A stretch of DNA of 64,000 nt from Chryseobacterium edaphi (GCF_025628985.1 NZ_JAOTEM010000001.1:124001-188000); one strand, 5' to 3'. Positions 25,050 through 35,671 are shown, numbered from the stretch's first letter. The notes: generated from the letters alone by a model not told the origin. A program made the numbers and translations.

Positions 25050-27291
25050 AGGTTTCTGCTTTATAAGTCTGAATTACTTTTCGCTGTTCTTTTGCTACAT
25101 CATAAATCAGCTCCAAAACATCATGAATGTTTTTAAGTTCTGTTAAATGTGAAATTTTATTCGGATCTCTGCGGTCGAAGATTTCGTTTTCCAAAAGTTC
25201 AGATTTTCTTTGAAGTAACAAATTTTCTATTGATGAATCTTCCGGTTCCAAACGGCTGTCCATTTTCAGAGTTTCTGTGATTTTTTCATCGTTTAGCAAT
25301 GCGGAAACCTGATTCATTTCGGCTTCTATTTTTTTTGTCCAGCTTTCAGAATCTATTTCTGGATATTTTTTGTTGTTTTTAGAATATTGTGAAAGTGAAG
25401 CTGTATAAGCTGTAATCAGATGTGAGGTTGCCACAAACTGATGCACGACTTCCAGTTTTTTCTGTTGATTTTTAGGATCAGAAATCATTCTTTGGAAATT
25501 ATCCGATAGGTTTGCCAATGAAATAATGGCATTTTTTCGCTTTACTTTATAATCTTCAATATCAAAATCTTCATTCAGAAATTTAGCCATTACACTATGA
25601 AAGTAAGTGAGATTAGATGCTGCCGATTTTTTCATTAATTCTAAATTCTGTGTGTGCTCCCAAACCGGAAGCACAATATAAGAAACCAGAAACGCGATAA
25701 TTCCTGCAATGATGGTATCTACAATCCTGTCTTTAAATATCACATTGACGTTTCCGGGATTTAAAAAATTAAAACTCATAAAAACATACATCGTCATAAA
25801 AAGGACTGCCCAAAAATATCTTCCTTTCAGTAAACTGAAACATAGGATCATGCTCAGCAAAAGAATGACAAACAAAATGGCATTGATATGAACGTAGTAC
25901 AAAATTCCATAAGCGACCACCGCACCGACAACTGTACCGCAGAAACGCAGGAAATTCCGTTGTTTGGTAATAGAGTAGGCCGGTTTCAGAATAGCAACGA
26001 TGGTAATTAAAATCCAGTACGTATGACCAATCACTAAAAATGGAAGAAAGGAAACCAAATATCCTAAGAATAATGCAACCGTAATTCTTATTGCATGACG
26101 GAAATGTGATGAGGTGAGAGAAATATTACTTTTTAAAACTTTAAAATTAATTTTCTCTTCATTCGGCATAAATTTTTTCAGATCTAGACCTGTCGAAAGA
26201 CTTTTGGCCAGTTTTACGTTTTGAGCAAATACTTTGTAAATTTCGTTGATCTCTTTTGTGATCTCATTGATACGCATCATGATCTGTCTCAAAACCATAA
26301 AATTTTCGAGATTGTCAGGAGTCATCTGCTTGTTTCTGAGTTCAAAATAATGGACATTCAAATCCTGCGAACGCACTTCCAGATTAAAGACAGGTTTTGC
26401 TCTTGTGCTGCTTTGAAGCGAAATTCCGATGTTGGCAATTTCTTCTGAAAGGATATTTAAATAATCATGAATTTTAACTAAAATCGTAGAGTCTTCAAAA
26501 CTTTGCTGCAGTTTTTTGTAGTCACTTTCTGAAGTCATGAGTTTCTCATGCAAATCCATTGAATTCAAAAACGTCAACATCAGAAGTCTGCTTATGGTTG
26601 TAGATTCGTTGACAATCGTACGGGTTTTAAAAACAGTCTCGCGGGTTTCTTCCTGTAGGTTTTTGATCTCTATCTGCTTTGCAATAACCTGTATATTCAA
26701 ACGGTCAAAATCTGGATTTTTCTGGTAAAAATTGGCTTTAATTTTCAGGAATTCCGCAAGCTGAAGATAATTTTCACCAATCATCTGACTGGCGAGTTTA
26801 TAAGGCTGAATAGTGGTTACAATTAAAAAAATCAATAAAAACCAAATACAACCTGCGGCGAAAATTATTAAACTTTTTAAAATATTGGCTCCGGTTAAAT
26901 GTCCGTCAATAAAAATCGCCAATACAACCAATGCCAAAGATCCAACTGCTGCGAGTCGCTGACCGTAAATGCCAATCAGAGAAAAAAACATACCGAAGAC
27001 GAAGATCTCCAAAATCACCAGTGGGATAATTCCTTTGACTAAACTTGCAATTGAGGAGACTATCACAAAACAGAAAATAGCAAAAGCTAATGAATTTCTT
27101 CTTCGGATAAAAGGACCGGGTTGATCTGTGAGCGCTACGAAACTTGTTCCCAAAGGGAATAAGAAATATTCTTTTAAAATCCCAAAGTGGGAGAGTACCA
27201 AACAAGGAAGCACCGTTGCCAAGGTAATTCTTATCGAAGAATACACATATTGACTGGTGACGATCTTTTTTAGTTCCGCAGAATAGTTCAT
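25030..27291 (-). CDS. FUSC family (YccS/YhfK-like) membrane protein
   Basis: A protein of about 753 residues with the FUSC layout: an N-terminal block of about six helices, a long cytoplasmic region rich in coiled coil (roughly residues 170-390), a second helical block (SHFRHAIRITVALFLGYLVS onwards, with ILKPAYSITKQRNFLRFCGT) and a C-terminal cytoplasmic helical region. The family resembles aromatic acid exporters; substrates are mostly unknown. The frame is open to 27318, but ATG at 27291 (MNYSAELKKIV) is preferred because a -7 box ends 4 nt upstream of it. Confidence 0.88.
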   Translation of the reverse strand: MNYSAELKKIVTSQYVYSSIRITLATVLPCLVLSHFGILKEYFLFPLGTSFVALTDQPGPFIRRRNSLAFAIFCFVIVSSIASLVKGIIPLVILEIFVFGMFFSLIGIYGQRLAAVGSLALVVLAIFIDGHLTGANILKSLIIFAAGCIWFLLIFLIVTTIQPYKLASQMIGENYLQLAEFLKIKANFYQKNPDFDRLNIQVIAKQIEIKNLQEETRETVFKTRTIVNESTTISRLLMLTFLNSMDLHEKLMTSESDYKKLQQSFEDSTILVKIHDYLNILSEEIANIGISLQSSTRAKPVFNLEVRSQDLNVHYFELRNKQMTPDNLENFMVLRQIMMRINEITKEINEIYKVFAQNVKLAKSLSTGLDLKKFMPNEEKINFKVLKSNISLTSSHFRHAIRITVALFLGYLVSFLPFLVIGHTYWILITIVAILKPAYSITKQRNFLRFCGTVVGAVVAYGILYYVHINAILFVILLLSMILCFSLLKGRYFWAVLFMTMYVFMSFNFLNPGNVNVIFKDRIVDTIIAGIIAFLVSYIVLPVWEHTQNLELMKKSAASNLTYFHSVMAKFLNEDFDIEDYKVKRKNAIISLANLSDNFQRMISDPKNQQKKLEVVHQFVATSHLITAYTASLSQYSKNNKKYPEIDSESWTKKIEAEMNQVSALLNDEKITETLKMDSRLEPEDSSIENLLLQRKSELLENEIFDRRDPNKISHLTELKNIHDVLELIYDVAKEQRKVIQTYKAETSTLPQS

Positions 27292-27295
27292 GCTA

Positions 27296-27303
27296 CAAAA
27301 ATA
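27296..27303 (-). promoter_or_regulatory. -7 promoter element of the FUSC gene
   Basis: Minus-strand TATTTTTG followed by TAGC then ATG, the same spacing and linker as at the TauE/SafE gene. It argues for the start at 27291 and for a leaderless or near-leaderless mRNA. Confidence 0.6.
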
Positions 27304-27408
27304 ATTATTGAAAAACAAAAAGCCCCATAATTGCTAGACTTTTGTTAACATATTTTATTAATATATGAATTCCGAGTTTCTTCAAAATGAGTTGTGAATT
27401 TAGATCAA

Positions 27409-27436
27409 CAAAAAAAGCTCCAATGAATGGAGCTTT
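27409..27436 (-). terminator. Terminator of porU-porV
   Basis: Perfect 9-bp stem AAAGCTCCA (27414-27422) with TGGAGCTTT (27428-27436), 5-nt loop, T run on the minus strand. Confidence 0.9.
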
Positions 27437-27457
27437 TATATCTTATGTTTGATTTTC

Positions 27458-28621
27458 TTAGTTATCTACATTAGAAGTTTCATCACCGATATTCCAGGTA
27501 AGACCGAAACGTAGTGTGTTATCCAAAGCTGTGTTGATTTTAGACATATTGATCAAATAAGAAATATCTAATCCGAAAGAACGGTATTTTAAACCGATAC
27601 CTGCAGTTGCAAACTGTCTTGCTCCCTGCACATCACTTTCGTGGAAATAACCTCCTCTTACAGCAAATGCATTGTCATAAGAATATTCTAAAGCACCACT
27701 ATACATGATTGATTCAGGATTTTTGAAAGATTTTCCAATTCCTGACATTACTCCAACATTTGGAACTGCATAAATTGGTTGTCTTGTATTAGGATCGTTT
27801 CCTACGAATTCTGATCCCGGTACTAGAATTTTTGAACCTTCAACGCTCAAACCTACTCTGTTTACATCATCCAAATACATATCATAACCAACACCTAATC
27901 TTGCCATTGTTGGAAGATAAGATCTAGATTCTTCGTTTCCTGTATAATCTAATTTCGGACCTAAGTTAGTTACTGCAAAACCAGCATTCAATTTACCATC
28001 ATAACCTCCAAAACTTGAGAATTTAGGAGAAGTATAGTATCCTGAAACGTCTACTGCGAAACTATTTGCAGGCTTTAGTGTAGTATCTGTGTTGAATCCT
28101 CCGGCCAAATCTGAACGAATAAATCTACCTGTAACAGCCATTGAGTATGAATCAGAAAGTTTCAGACCGTAAGCAATATCTACTGAGAATTCGTTTGGTT
28201 TCGAAGTACCGTTAGAAGTTACTTCATTTCCTACAAGAGAAGTAAGATCAACTTCACCCATATTAAAGTAATAAATACTTGCAGAAATTGTAGATCTTTC
28301 CTCCGAACCTAAAAATTTATGGAAAGCTCCATATAGTAAAAATACATCATTTGTAAGTTTTCCCATGTATGGTGTGTAGTTAATACCCACAGAAGAACTT
28401 GTTCTGCTAAAAGGATATTTGGCTGCATTCCAAAATTGAGAGAAAGCATCTGGGGAAGTAACGACTCCCTGATCTCCCATACCTCCCGATCTTGCATCTG
28501 GTGCAATTCTCAGGAATGGAGCTCCGGTTAACACAGGTCTTACCTGACTCAAATCCTGTGCATAGCCTAAAAACCCAGCACTCAAACCAATCCCCAAAAG
28601 CAGTTTAGTAGTTAAATTCAT
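27458..28621 (-). CDS. porV: Type IX secretion system outer-membrane shuttle protein PorV
   Basis: A 387-residue FadL-like outer-membrane barrel (PorV/LptO). After the signal peptide comes the hallmark PVLTGAPFLRIAPDARSGGM, then SPDAFSQFWNAAKYPF; the C-terminus is YLINMSKINTALDNTLRFGL. PorV shuttles T9SS cargo from the translocon to the PorU-containing attachment complex. It lies 57 bp downstream of porU on the same strand and ends at a strong terminator, so porU-porV form a unit. Confidence 0.96.
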   Translation of the reverse strand: MNLTTKLLLGIGLSAGFLGYAQDLSQVRPVLTGAPFLRIAPDARSGGMGDQGVVTSPDAFSQFWNAAKYPFSRTSSSVGINYTPYMGKLTNDVFLLYGAFHKFLGSEERSTISASIYYFNMGEVDLTSLVGNEVTSNGTSKPNEFSVDIAYGLKLSDSYSMAVTGRFIRSDLAGGFNTDTTLKPANSFAVDVSGYYTSPKFSSFGGYDGKLNAGFAVTNLGPKLDYTGNEESRSYLPTMARLGVGYDMYLDDVNRVGLSVEGSKILVPGSEFVGNDPNTRQPIYAVPNVGVMSGIGKSFKNPESIMYSGALEYSYDNAFAVRGGYFHESDVQGARQFATAGIGLKYRSFGLDISYLINMSKINTALDNTLRFGLTWNIGDETSNVDN

Positions 28622-28678
28622 ATGTTGTCTTTTATATATTATCAGTTTTTTATTGATATTCTTAATTACTTATTATTT

Positions 28679-31600
28679 TTACTTCAAAAGTACCATTTTT
28701 TCTACAGCTGTAGCACTTCCTTTGCATTTTTCTTGATTTTGACTTTTTGCAAATATCTTAAAAATATACGTACCTTTTGCTACTGTGTCGCCAAAATCGT
28801 CTTTTCCGTCCCATTCTATTGCCTGACGTGGTGTTCTAAAGCCCTGTAGGAACGGTTCTGCAACCACTGGTTGACTTAAAGTTCTTACCAATTTTCCTGT
28901 AATGGTATAGATTTGAACGTTTACATCTAAAATATCATCACAATTATGTTCGAAATGAATATATGTTTTATTTGTAAACGGATTTGGCCAGTTTAGCGGT
29001 CTGTTGATTACTAAATGCTGATCTGCTTCATCTTTAACTTCAAAGTTTAACGTTTCAGTTGTCGAATTATTGTTTATGTCCCAAACTTTAAATGTCAACT
29101 GATGTTGTCCTATTGCCAGGTTTCTGAAGGGATAGCTTACATTTCCTTTTTGATAATCTGCCAAACTCGGACTAAGACATCCATTTCCTTCACCTGAAGC
29201 GTAGAAATCATTCAAAACTACGGTATTAATAATTTGTCCGTCCAAATATACAGTAATATCGTGACCAATACCAGAACCTGTAGAATTTATTCCTGTATCA
29301 TCTGTAACACAAGCAAGGAGCATAGGATTTTGATCCGTAATTCCACCGTTTGCAAAATTGGTATTATTCATGTACAGTTTTACTTTAGGTGGCTCATTAT
29401 CATTAATTCCGTTGGGATTAAGATCACCTACCTGAACTGCCTGATTATTGAATACATCAGTCGCTTTGTTGTCCGCATATCCTAATAATCTGCCTTCTCC
29501 AACAGCATAGTTGATATCCTTGGGAACATAAAATTCTACGGTGAAAACTCCATTTACGGCAGTTCCCGATGCTTTTACGATGGCGCTTCCTTCTTCTGTG
29601 TAATTTAATGTAGGGCTCAAAGCTCCATCATTGTTTAAGGTTGCCTTATTGAGTCTTTTATCAAAAATATTAATAACTACTCTTCCGTTGAATGTTGTAT
29701 TTATAGATCCATTAGCATTATTAATATGACCTTTTATCTTCACAAAATCCAACCCTCTTATCAACCCAGGAACTGGTGTTTCAATTGCATCAATCATTAA
29801 TAATCTTTTTGGTCTGCTCAATTTCATAGCAGGATCCCCAAGAAAATTTACTTTAAGGTGATTTGAATCTGCACCTCTAGCTTTTTTAGCATTTAAATGA
29901 GAATCACCTAAAGATAGAAAATCATCTGTAGTCAACTTAAAAATATCTTTGGTGTAATCATCTGTAAAAAGAACGCCATAGGCAATACTTACTGCACGGC
30001 TTGAAGTAATCATTGCAGCTGCACCGCCTTGTTTCAACTTCAGTAATTGTTCTCCCGCAGATGATGTTCCTGGTTCATCCCAAAGTGTAAATTCACATGT
30101 AATTGTTGATACAAACGGGAATCTGCTATATACCGGAGAAAAATTATTAGCATTTTGAATTTCATCTAAAGTGAAAACTCTTTCCTGTGCCCAACCTGTA
30201 ATTCCTCCGTGTCCGAAATAGAAAAGATATAAACTATTACCTAAATCATTCGAAATAGCCTGATTTACTTGGGGGTATCTCTGTCCACCCGCTGTACTTT
30301 GTGCCTGAAATGCATCCAGATATAGTTTTCTTACATTATATTCTTTAAGTGCAGTTCCTGTTTCAAAAATACTTGCTAAAGTATTATTCATTGTCGTATG
30401 AAAAGGAGTTCCTCCAGGGAAATTATCATTGTCATCATCATCATCTACTACAAAATCGAGCTTCATTCTCCATTCTCCAAAAGGTGTTGACTGTCCTGAT
30501 AATGAGTTATAATAGGCTAATGTTTTATCTATCATATTTCCTGCTTCTGTAGGGTTTGCTGCAGGAATTCTTCCGACAGGAAGATCCGGTAAATTATTGG
30601 CGATGAAAAATGTGGTCTGCGGTTTTGTCATTACGATATAATCATCAGTAACGAAAGAAGAGATAAAATCTGCAGAGCTTTCACTCTGATAACTTGATAC
30701 GATATTAGAATTATTTGGAATTCTATTTTTATAATCATAAGATGTATCGCCCAAGATGAAAACATATTTTAAACTTCCCAGTGGAGTATTCAACTTAGTA
30801 ACAAAATCTCTGATTGCTGTAAGGTCGCGGCTTCCACTGCCAAATTCATTATAAATTTTTGAAGGGTCTACAATCTGTACATTATAATTATTTTTTGTCT
30901 GATGATAAGTAGATAATCTCTGTGCTTGAGACATCATTTCTGGGGGTGCAATAATAAGATAATCTACATTCTGTAATGCAGATAGATTTTGATTATTGAT
31001 CCTTTCAACAAATTGTGGAGTAAATGCAGCATCTGCTCTAAAGGCTACAAACTCATTATTAAAATTAGGATCTACAGTTGAATAGCCAAAATTAAACGAG
31101 CCACTTCCTACTGCTTTATTGACCCTTCTGTTTGCGTTGGTAATATCTGTGACATCCCAAACCTGTTCTATATTAGCTGCTGTCGAAATGCTGAAACCAT
31201 AATTGGTGCTCGTTCCGCTTTGCAGTGAGAAATCTCTGAAATTCATCTGACTTCCATTGAATTTAAGATCTTCTTTATATTGAACTTCAATAAAATCTAA
31301 ATAGAATAAACCGTTAGGATTTGTTGTAATACTGGGTTTGATGTTGATCGAAAGTTGATTCCCACTCAGGTTATTAACGATTCCCGTATATGTGAAAGGT
31401 CTGAAATCCAGATCATTAGATGGAGAAGTTTGTGAAACCGCATTTTGATTGTTGATATTAAATCCAATATTGTTTCCCTGAGATCTATAACCAACAACTT
31501 GTGCCGTGTATCTGATGTTGTCTCCGCCCTGAATAGGAGAGTTTAGATTAAAAGTCACCGTTTTATCAGTAGTAAAAGAGGTATCTTCTACCCAAATTCT

Positions 31601-32572
31601 TCCGACCTTAAGCAGATTTTTCTGGTCATTATTAACTACCTGATAATTGTCATATCTTGTAATAGGAGCTGAAGATGGCAAATTTAAATCGACATTCTGC
31701 ACTCTTTTTCCTGCTCCTTTATCATAATTAATAAAATAATACGAAAAATCTTCATAAATATTTTTTACATTTTCGTATCGGTCAGATCTGGTTTCTCTTC
31801 GTTTAAACCCGTTTCCGTTAGTATTGTTATAAAGATTATAACCATTTGGTCCCTGAGCGTAAAATAACGCATAATCTCCATCATTCCAAACGCCATCATC
31901 TTCACCAACTACCTGGATTGAGTTTTCCTGAAGTGCACTGTATTTCACATCCTGATTATGCTCAGGAAGCATAACTCCACCATTTCCGTATATTCTGAAA
32001 TTTTTAGGATTTACGTTTGATGGGTTGATTCCAATATCTCTTAAAAACTGTGCGGTAATTTTAAAAATCCCCGATTTATCAACTTTAATTTTATAAAAAC
32101 CTCCTGTTGCTAAAGGATTTACTGTTGATCCTACTTTCAGTGCATTAAAATTTGAAGGTGTATTGGAAGGAGCCAATTCAAAAGAAGAAAGTCTTTGCAC
32201 TCTTCCTTTTACATTTTTAAATAATCCAACTGTTGTATTGGCTACTCTTTCACCCTCGACATAATAATAATTAATATCTGCAATTTCATAATCGGGGAGC
32301 AGATCTTTATTAATGTCAAATAAATCTTTTGGAGAGATCGACTCCCATACAAGATTTGTAACTCTGAACTGACCTTCACCAATTTTTTGCTTATTAAGAA
32401 TGAAAATGTTATTTTGGCCGTAAGAAAAACCCTCATTTTTAAAATTGGGTAGAGTCTTTTTGATGTCGCCGAAGTCTTCAACTTTTGATCCGTTCCATTC
32501 TATGGAGATTCGTTGAGCCCAAGTTGCTGATATGAAAGCAAATAGAAAGAAAAGAGTCGTTTTTAGTCTCAT
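28679..32572 (-). CDS. porU: Type IX secretion system sortase PorU
   Basis: A 1297-residue surface cysteine protease (peptidase C25, gingipain-like) that removes the C-terminal sorting signal of T9SS cargo and joins the protein to the outer surface. The signal peptide is residues 1-19. The C25 domain spans about 535-910 with the likely catalytic His788 (FYFGHGGITGW) and Cys826 (STITCEFTLWDEPG). The C-terminal 90 residues (RPLNWPNPFTNKTYIHFEH...GTYIFKIFAKS) resemble a sorting domain, as known for PorU. Divergent from gldJ. Confidence 0.96.
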   Translation of the reverse strand: MRLKTTLFFLFAFISATWAQRISIEWNGSKVEDFGDIKKTLPNFKNEGFSYGQNNIFILNKQKIGEGQFRVTNLVWESISPKDLFDINKDLLPDYEIADINYYYVEGERVANTTVGLFKNVKGRVQRLSSFELAPSNTPSNFNALKVGSTVNPLATGGFYKIKVDKSGIFKITAQFLRDIGINPSNVNPKNFRIYGNGGVMLPEHNQDVKYSALQENSIQVVGEDDGVWNDGDYALFYAQGPNGYNLYNNTNGNGFKRRETRSDRYENVKNIYEDFSYYFINYDKGAGKRVQNVDLNLPSSAPITRYDNYQVVNNDQKNLLKVGRIWVEDTSFTTDKTVTFNLNSPIQGGDNIRYTAQVVGYRSQGNNIGFNINNQNAVSQTSPSNDLDFRPFTYTGIVNNLSGNQLSINIKPSITTNPNGLFYLDFIEVQYKEDLKFNGSQMNFRDFSLQSGTSTNYGFSISTAANIEQVWDVTDITNANRRVNKAVGSGSFNFGYSTVDPNFNNEFVAFRADAAFTPQFVERINNQNLSALQNVDYLIIAPPEMMSQAQRLSTYHQTKNNYNVQIVDPSKIYNEFGSGSRDLTAIRDFVTKLNTPLGSLKYVFILGDTSYDYKNRIPNNSNIVSSYQSESSADFISSFVTDDYIVMTKPQTTFFIANNLPDLPVGRIPAANPTEAGNMIDKTLAYYNSLSGQSTPFGEWRMKLDFVVDDDDDNDNFPGGTPFHTTMNNTLASIFETGTALKEYNVRKLYLDAFQAQSTAGGQRYPQVNQAISNDLGNSLYLFYFGHGGITGWAQERVFTLDEIQNANNFSPVYSRFPFVSTITCEFTLWDEPGTSSAGEQLLKLKQGGAAAMITSSRAVSIAYGVLFTDDYTKDIFKLTTDDFLSLGDSHLNAKKARGADSNHLKVNFLGDPAMKLSRPKRLLMIDAIETPVPGLIRGLDFVKIKGHINNANGSINTTFNGRVVINIFDKRLNKATLNNDGALSPTLNYTEEGSAIVKASGTAVNGVFTVEFYVPKDINYAVGEGRLLGYADNKATDVFNNQAVQVGDLNPNGINDNEPPKVKLYMNNTNFANGGITDQNPMLLACVTDDTGINSTGSGIGHDITVYLDGQIINTVVLNDFYASGEGNGCLSPSLADYQKGNVSYPFRNLAIGQHQLTFKVWDINNNSTTETLNFEVKDEADQHLVINRPLNWPNPFTNKTYIHFEHNCDDILDVNVQIYTITGKLVRTLSQPVVAEPFLQGFRTPRQAIEWDGKDDFGDTVAKGTYIFKIFAKSQNQEKCKGSATAVEKMVLLK

Positions 32573-32736
32573 GTTGGTTTTTGAAATTTCTAAATTACAA
32601 AATAAATGAAAATTTTAGAATTAAACCGTGATACAATAAAATTAATTTGTTAACGTTTCAAAAAAAATCAAATCTTTACTTGATTTATTGAATAATTTAT
32701 TTTTTCTTTGTACTTTGAATAATATTTATATCGACT

Positions 32737-34338
32737 ATGAAAAAACTAAAGTTGTTTTCATTAATAGCATTAAGTTCTACACTTGCATTAACCAGCTGTG
32801 GAGGGTCTAGTACCAGCAAAGGAGGCGGTACTAAAAAATTTGTCAGCAAGACAGGTTGGAAACCAAACGAAAAACAAGGTTGGTTTTTTGCAGGAAAGCA
32901 ACAAAAGCAGAAAGGTTGGCCAGGAATGGTATATGTGGAAGGTGGAACTTTTACCATGGGATTAGTGAAAGATGATGTTATGCACGACTGGAATAACTCG
33001 CCTCGCAGAATGCAGGTAAGTTCGTTCTTTGTTGGTGAAACAGAAATTACTAACTACGAATACCGCGAATACCTTACATGGTTGAAGTATGTATTTCCTC
33101 CAAGTGATCCAAGTTTCAAGGAAATCTACAATGGTGCGTTACCTGATACTTTATTGTGGGATAATAAATTATCTAGAAATGATCTTAATGAAACTTATTT
33201 CAGAGATCAGAACTATGATTATTATCCGGTAGTAGGTGTTTCTTGGACACAAGCCAACAGATACTGTGAATGGTTGACAGACAGAGCGAACGAAAAAGCT
33301 TTAATGCAAGCAGGTATTATTGCAAAAGATTTGTATATCAACGAATCTAACAACCAAGGTGGAACTGCATTCAACATGGATAAATTCAAATCGAATGATC
33401 CTGAAATGCAAGGTTATATCAATCAGCAAAGATTGGCACAGAAATCCGGTATGAAAACTACCAACCAAAGGTTACTTGCTGCTAACAGATCTCCTAGCTC
33501 AGCAATGGTTGCAAAATTCAGACTTCCTACAGAAGTTGAATGGGAATATGCAGCTCTTGGTATGGAGAAAAACAGAGAGTATAACAACTATCTTGAAAAG
33601 AAACCACAGATCGATAAACTTAGAGGAACTAAGGGTAAAGACAGAGGGATGATCTTAGCTAACTTCAAGCAAGGTAGAGGAGATTATTCTGGACCTGCAG
33701 GTTGGAAAAATGACGGTGCTGCTCAGACTTCTGATGTTAGACAATTCCCTTCAAATGATATTGGTATCTACGGTATGTACGGAAACGTTGCAGAATGGAC
33801 GGCTGATGTGTACAGACCAATCATTGACGAAGACTTTACAGACTTCAATTATTACAGAGGAAATATGCCTCAAGCTATCGTAAGAAACGGTGACGGAACT
33901 TACAAAATGGTAGACGAAGGTACTATTAAATATGATACTTTGGCTGACGGAAGATTAGTTTACAAAAACTTACCGGGTCAGTTTGAAAGACAAACAATTG
34001 CTGATTACAGAAACTATAGAGATGGTGACAGAATGTCTTCATTAGATTATAGAAATGCAAGTGATTCTTCAGCTTCTTACAACATGTACAATGCTCCAAC
34101 TACAAAATTTGTAGTCGACGGAAACGGAAGAGTGATTATGCAGAAAGATACTAAAGACAGAACTTCAGCGATGACTAATGACATCAGAGTAATCAAGGGT
34201 GGTTCTTGGCAAGATTCAGCGTACTGGTTAGACCCGGGACAAAGAAGATACAAGAAAGAAGATTCTGGTTACGGATGGATTGGTTTCCGTGTAGCTCAGG
34301 ATGCAAGAGTTAGCGACAAAGCTAGAACAAGAAGATAA
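32737..34338 (+). CDS. gldJ: Gliding motility lipoprotein GldJ
   Basis: A 533-residue lipoprotein (lipobox LALTSC, Cys21) with a formylglycine-generating-enzyme-like (SUMF1) fold: MVYVEGGTFTMG, VGVSWTQANRYCEWLTDRAN, FRLPTEVEWEYAALG, GIYGMYGNVAEWTADVY and VIKGGSWQDSAYW. GldJ is required for T9SS and gliding in flavobacteria. The neighbours porU and murF match the common arrangement in this class. Divergent from porU across a 164-bp gap. Confidence 0.95.
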   Translation: MKKLKLFSLIALSSTLALTSCGGSSTSKGGGTKKFVSKTGWKPNEKQGWFFAGKQQKQKGWPGMVYVEGGTFTMGLVKDDVMHDWNNSPRRMQVSSFFVGETEITNYEYREYLTWLKYVFPPSDPSFKEIYNGALPDTLLWDNKLSRNDLNETYFRDQNYDYYPVVGVSWTQANRYCEWLTDRANEKALMQAGIIAKDLYINESNNQGGTAFNMDKFKSNDPEMQGYINQQRLAQKSGMKTTNQRLLAANRSPSSAMVAKFRLPTEVEWEYAALGMEKNREYNNYLEKKPQIDKLRGTKGKDRGMILANFKQGRGDYSGPAGWKNDGAAQTSDVRQFPSNDIGIYGMYGNVAEWTADVYRPIIDEDFTDFNYYRGNMPQAIVRNGDGTYKMVDEGTIKYDTLADGRLVYKNLPGQFERQTIADYRNYRDGDRMSSLDYRNASDSSASYNMYNAPTTKFVVDGNGRVIMQKDTKDRTSAMTNDIRVIKGGSWQDSAYWLDPGQRRYKKEDSGYGWIGFRVAQDARVSDKARTRR

Positions 34339-34359
34339 TATTTCAAAATACTTATAAAA

Positions 34360-34388
34360 AACCTTCCGATTTTTCGGGAGGTTTTTTT
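34360..34388 (+). terminator. Terminator of gldJ
   Basis: A 10-bp stem AACCTTCCGA (34360-34369) with TCGGGAGGTT (34374-34383, one G-U), loop TTTT and a T run to 34388. The last T is also the first base of the murF -7 box. Confidence 0.92.
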
Positions 34389-34395
34389 ATTTTTG
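34388..34395 (+). promoter_or_regulatory. -7 promoter element of murF, overlapping the gldJ terminator
   Basis: TATTTTTG matches TAnnTTTG and ends 4 nt before the murF ATG at 34400. It starts inside the terminator T tract, so termination and re-initiation are packed together. Confidence 0.55.
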
Positions 34396-34399
34396 ATGC

Positions 34400-35671
34400 A
34401 TGAATGTAGAACAGTTTTATCCTTTATTTTTAAAAGCAGAAAAAGTAACCATCGATAGTAGAAAAATCAATACGAATGATATTTTCTTTGCTTTTTCAGG
34501 TGACAATTTCAATGCAGCATCTTTAGCTGAAAAAGCAATTGAAGACGGAGCTTTGGCAGTAATTGTTGAAGATGAAAATTTTGAAGATAAAGATCAAAAT
34601 ATATTCTATGTTCCATCAGCTTTAGAGTTTCTGCAGAATCTTGCTGTACATCACAGAAACCACTTGCAAATTCCTATAATTGGACTTACTGGGAGTAATG
34701 GTAAAACAACAACAAAAGAGTTGATTCATGCGGTCCTTTCACAAAAATTCAATGTACAATATACTTACGGGAATTTAAATAATCATATCGGAGTTCCGTT
34801 TACCATTTTATCAATAAAACCTGAACATGAAATGGCTGTAATCGAAATGGGAGCCAATCATCAAAAGGAAATTGAGCTTCTGTGTTCTTTAGCAAAACCT
34901 AATTTTGGGTACATTACCAATTTCGGAAAGGCACACTTAGAAGGTTTTGGAGGATTTGAAGGAGTAATAAAAGGGAAATCAGAATTGTACGATTATCTTA
35001 AAAGTAATCAGCAAACCATTTTGGTCAACGAAAATGATCATATTCAGGCTGAAAAAACGTCTGATTATCATTCAAAAATAACTTTTGGAAAAATAACTTC
35101 AGATTATTTTTTCCAGATTTTTTCAGATGTGCATTTTGTTGGTTTAGATTTCCAAGATGTAAAAGCATTGTCACAACTTACGGGTGATTATAATTTCACT
35201 AATCTTTGCGCAGCAGCAAGTTTCGGACTACATTTTGGTGTGCCAATTGATCAAATTAAAGAAGCAATTGAAAATTATACGCCGACCAATATGCGTTCCC
35301 AAATTGTTAAAAAAGACAATAAAACTTTGGTTTTAGATACTTACAACGCAAACCCAAGTTCAATGACTGCTTCACTGCATAATTTCATCACTTTTGAAGG
35401 CACAAAAACCATTGTTATTGGCGATATGCTTGAGTTGGGTGAAGAAAGTGTAGTCGAGCATATAAACATCTTAAAAACAGCTCACGATTTAGGTTTTAAC
35501 GAAATTATTACTGTAGGAAAACATTTTAAAGCAGTGGATGATTCCTCAAAATCTTTTGAAAATACAGCCGAGTTGATTGAATACCTCCGTTCAAACAAAA
35601 TTCAGTCAGAAAATGTTTTGTTAAAAGCTTCACGAGGAATTTCTTTAGAAAAAGCGATTGATTTTATTTAG
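34400..35671 (+). CDS. murF: UDP-N-acetylmuramoyl-tripeptide--D-alanyl-D-alanine ligase
   Basis: A 423-residue Mur ligase adding D-Ala-D-Ala to the peptidoglycan precursor in the cytoplasm. It has the N-terminal substrate region (VTIDSRKINTNDIFFAF, 16-32), the ATP loop GSNGKTTT (98-105), NLNNHIGVPFTIL, EMGANHQKEIELL, and the C-terminal domain starting near LDTYNANPSSM. Length is near the family norm. The 3' end overlaps the convergent NUDIX gene by 8 bp. The leader is predicted to be absent or very short. Confidence 0.96.
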   Translation: MNVEQFYPLFLKAEKVTIDSRKINTNDIFFAFSGDNFNAASLAEKAIEDGALAVIVEDENFEDKDQNIFYVPSALEFLQNLAVHHRNHLQIPIIGLTGSNGKTTTKELIHAVLSQKFNVQYTYGNLNNHIGVPFTILSIKPEHEMAVIEMGANHQKEIELLCSLAKPNFGYITNFGKAHLEGFGGFEGVIKGKSELYDYLKSNQQTILVNENDHIQAEKTSDYHSKITFGKITSDYFFQIFSDVHFVGLDFQDVKALSQLTGDYNFTNLCAAASFGLHFGVPIDQIKEAIENYTPTNMRSQIVKKDNKTLVLDTYNANPSSMTASLHNFITFEGTKTIVIGDMLELGEESVVEHINILKTAHDLGFNEIITVGKHFKAVDDSSKSFENTAELIEYLRSNKIQSENVLLKASRGISLEKAIDFI

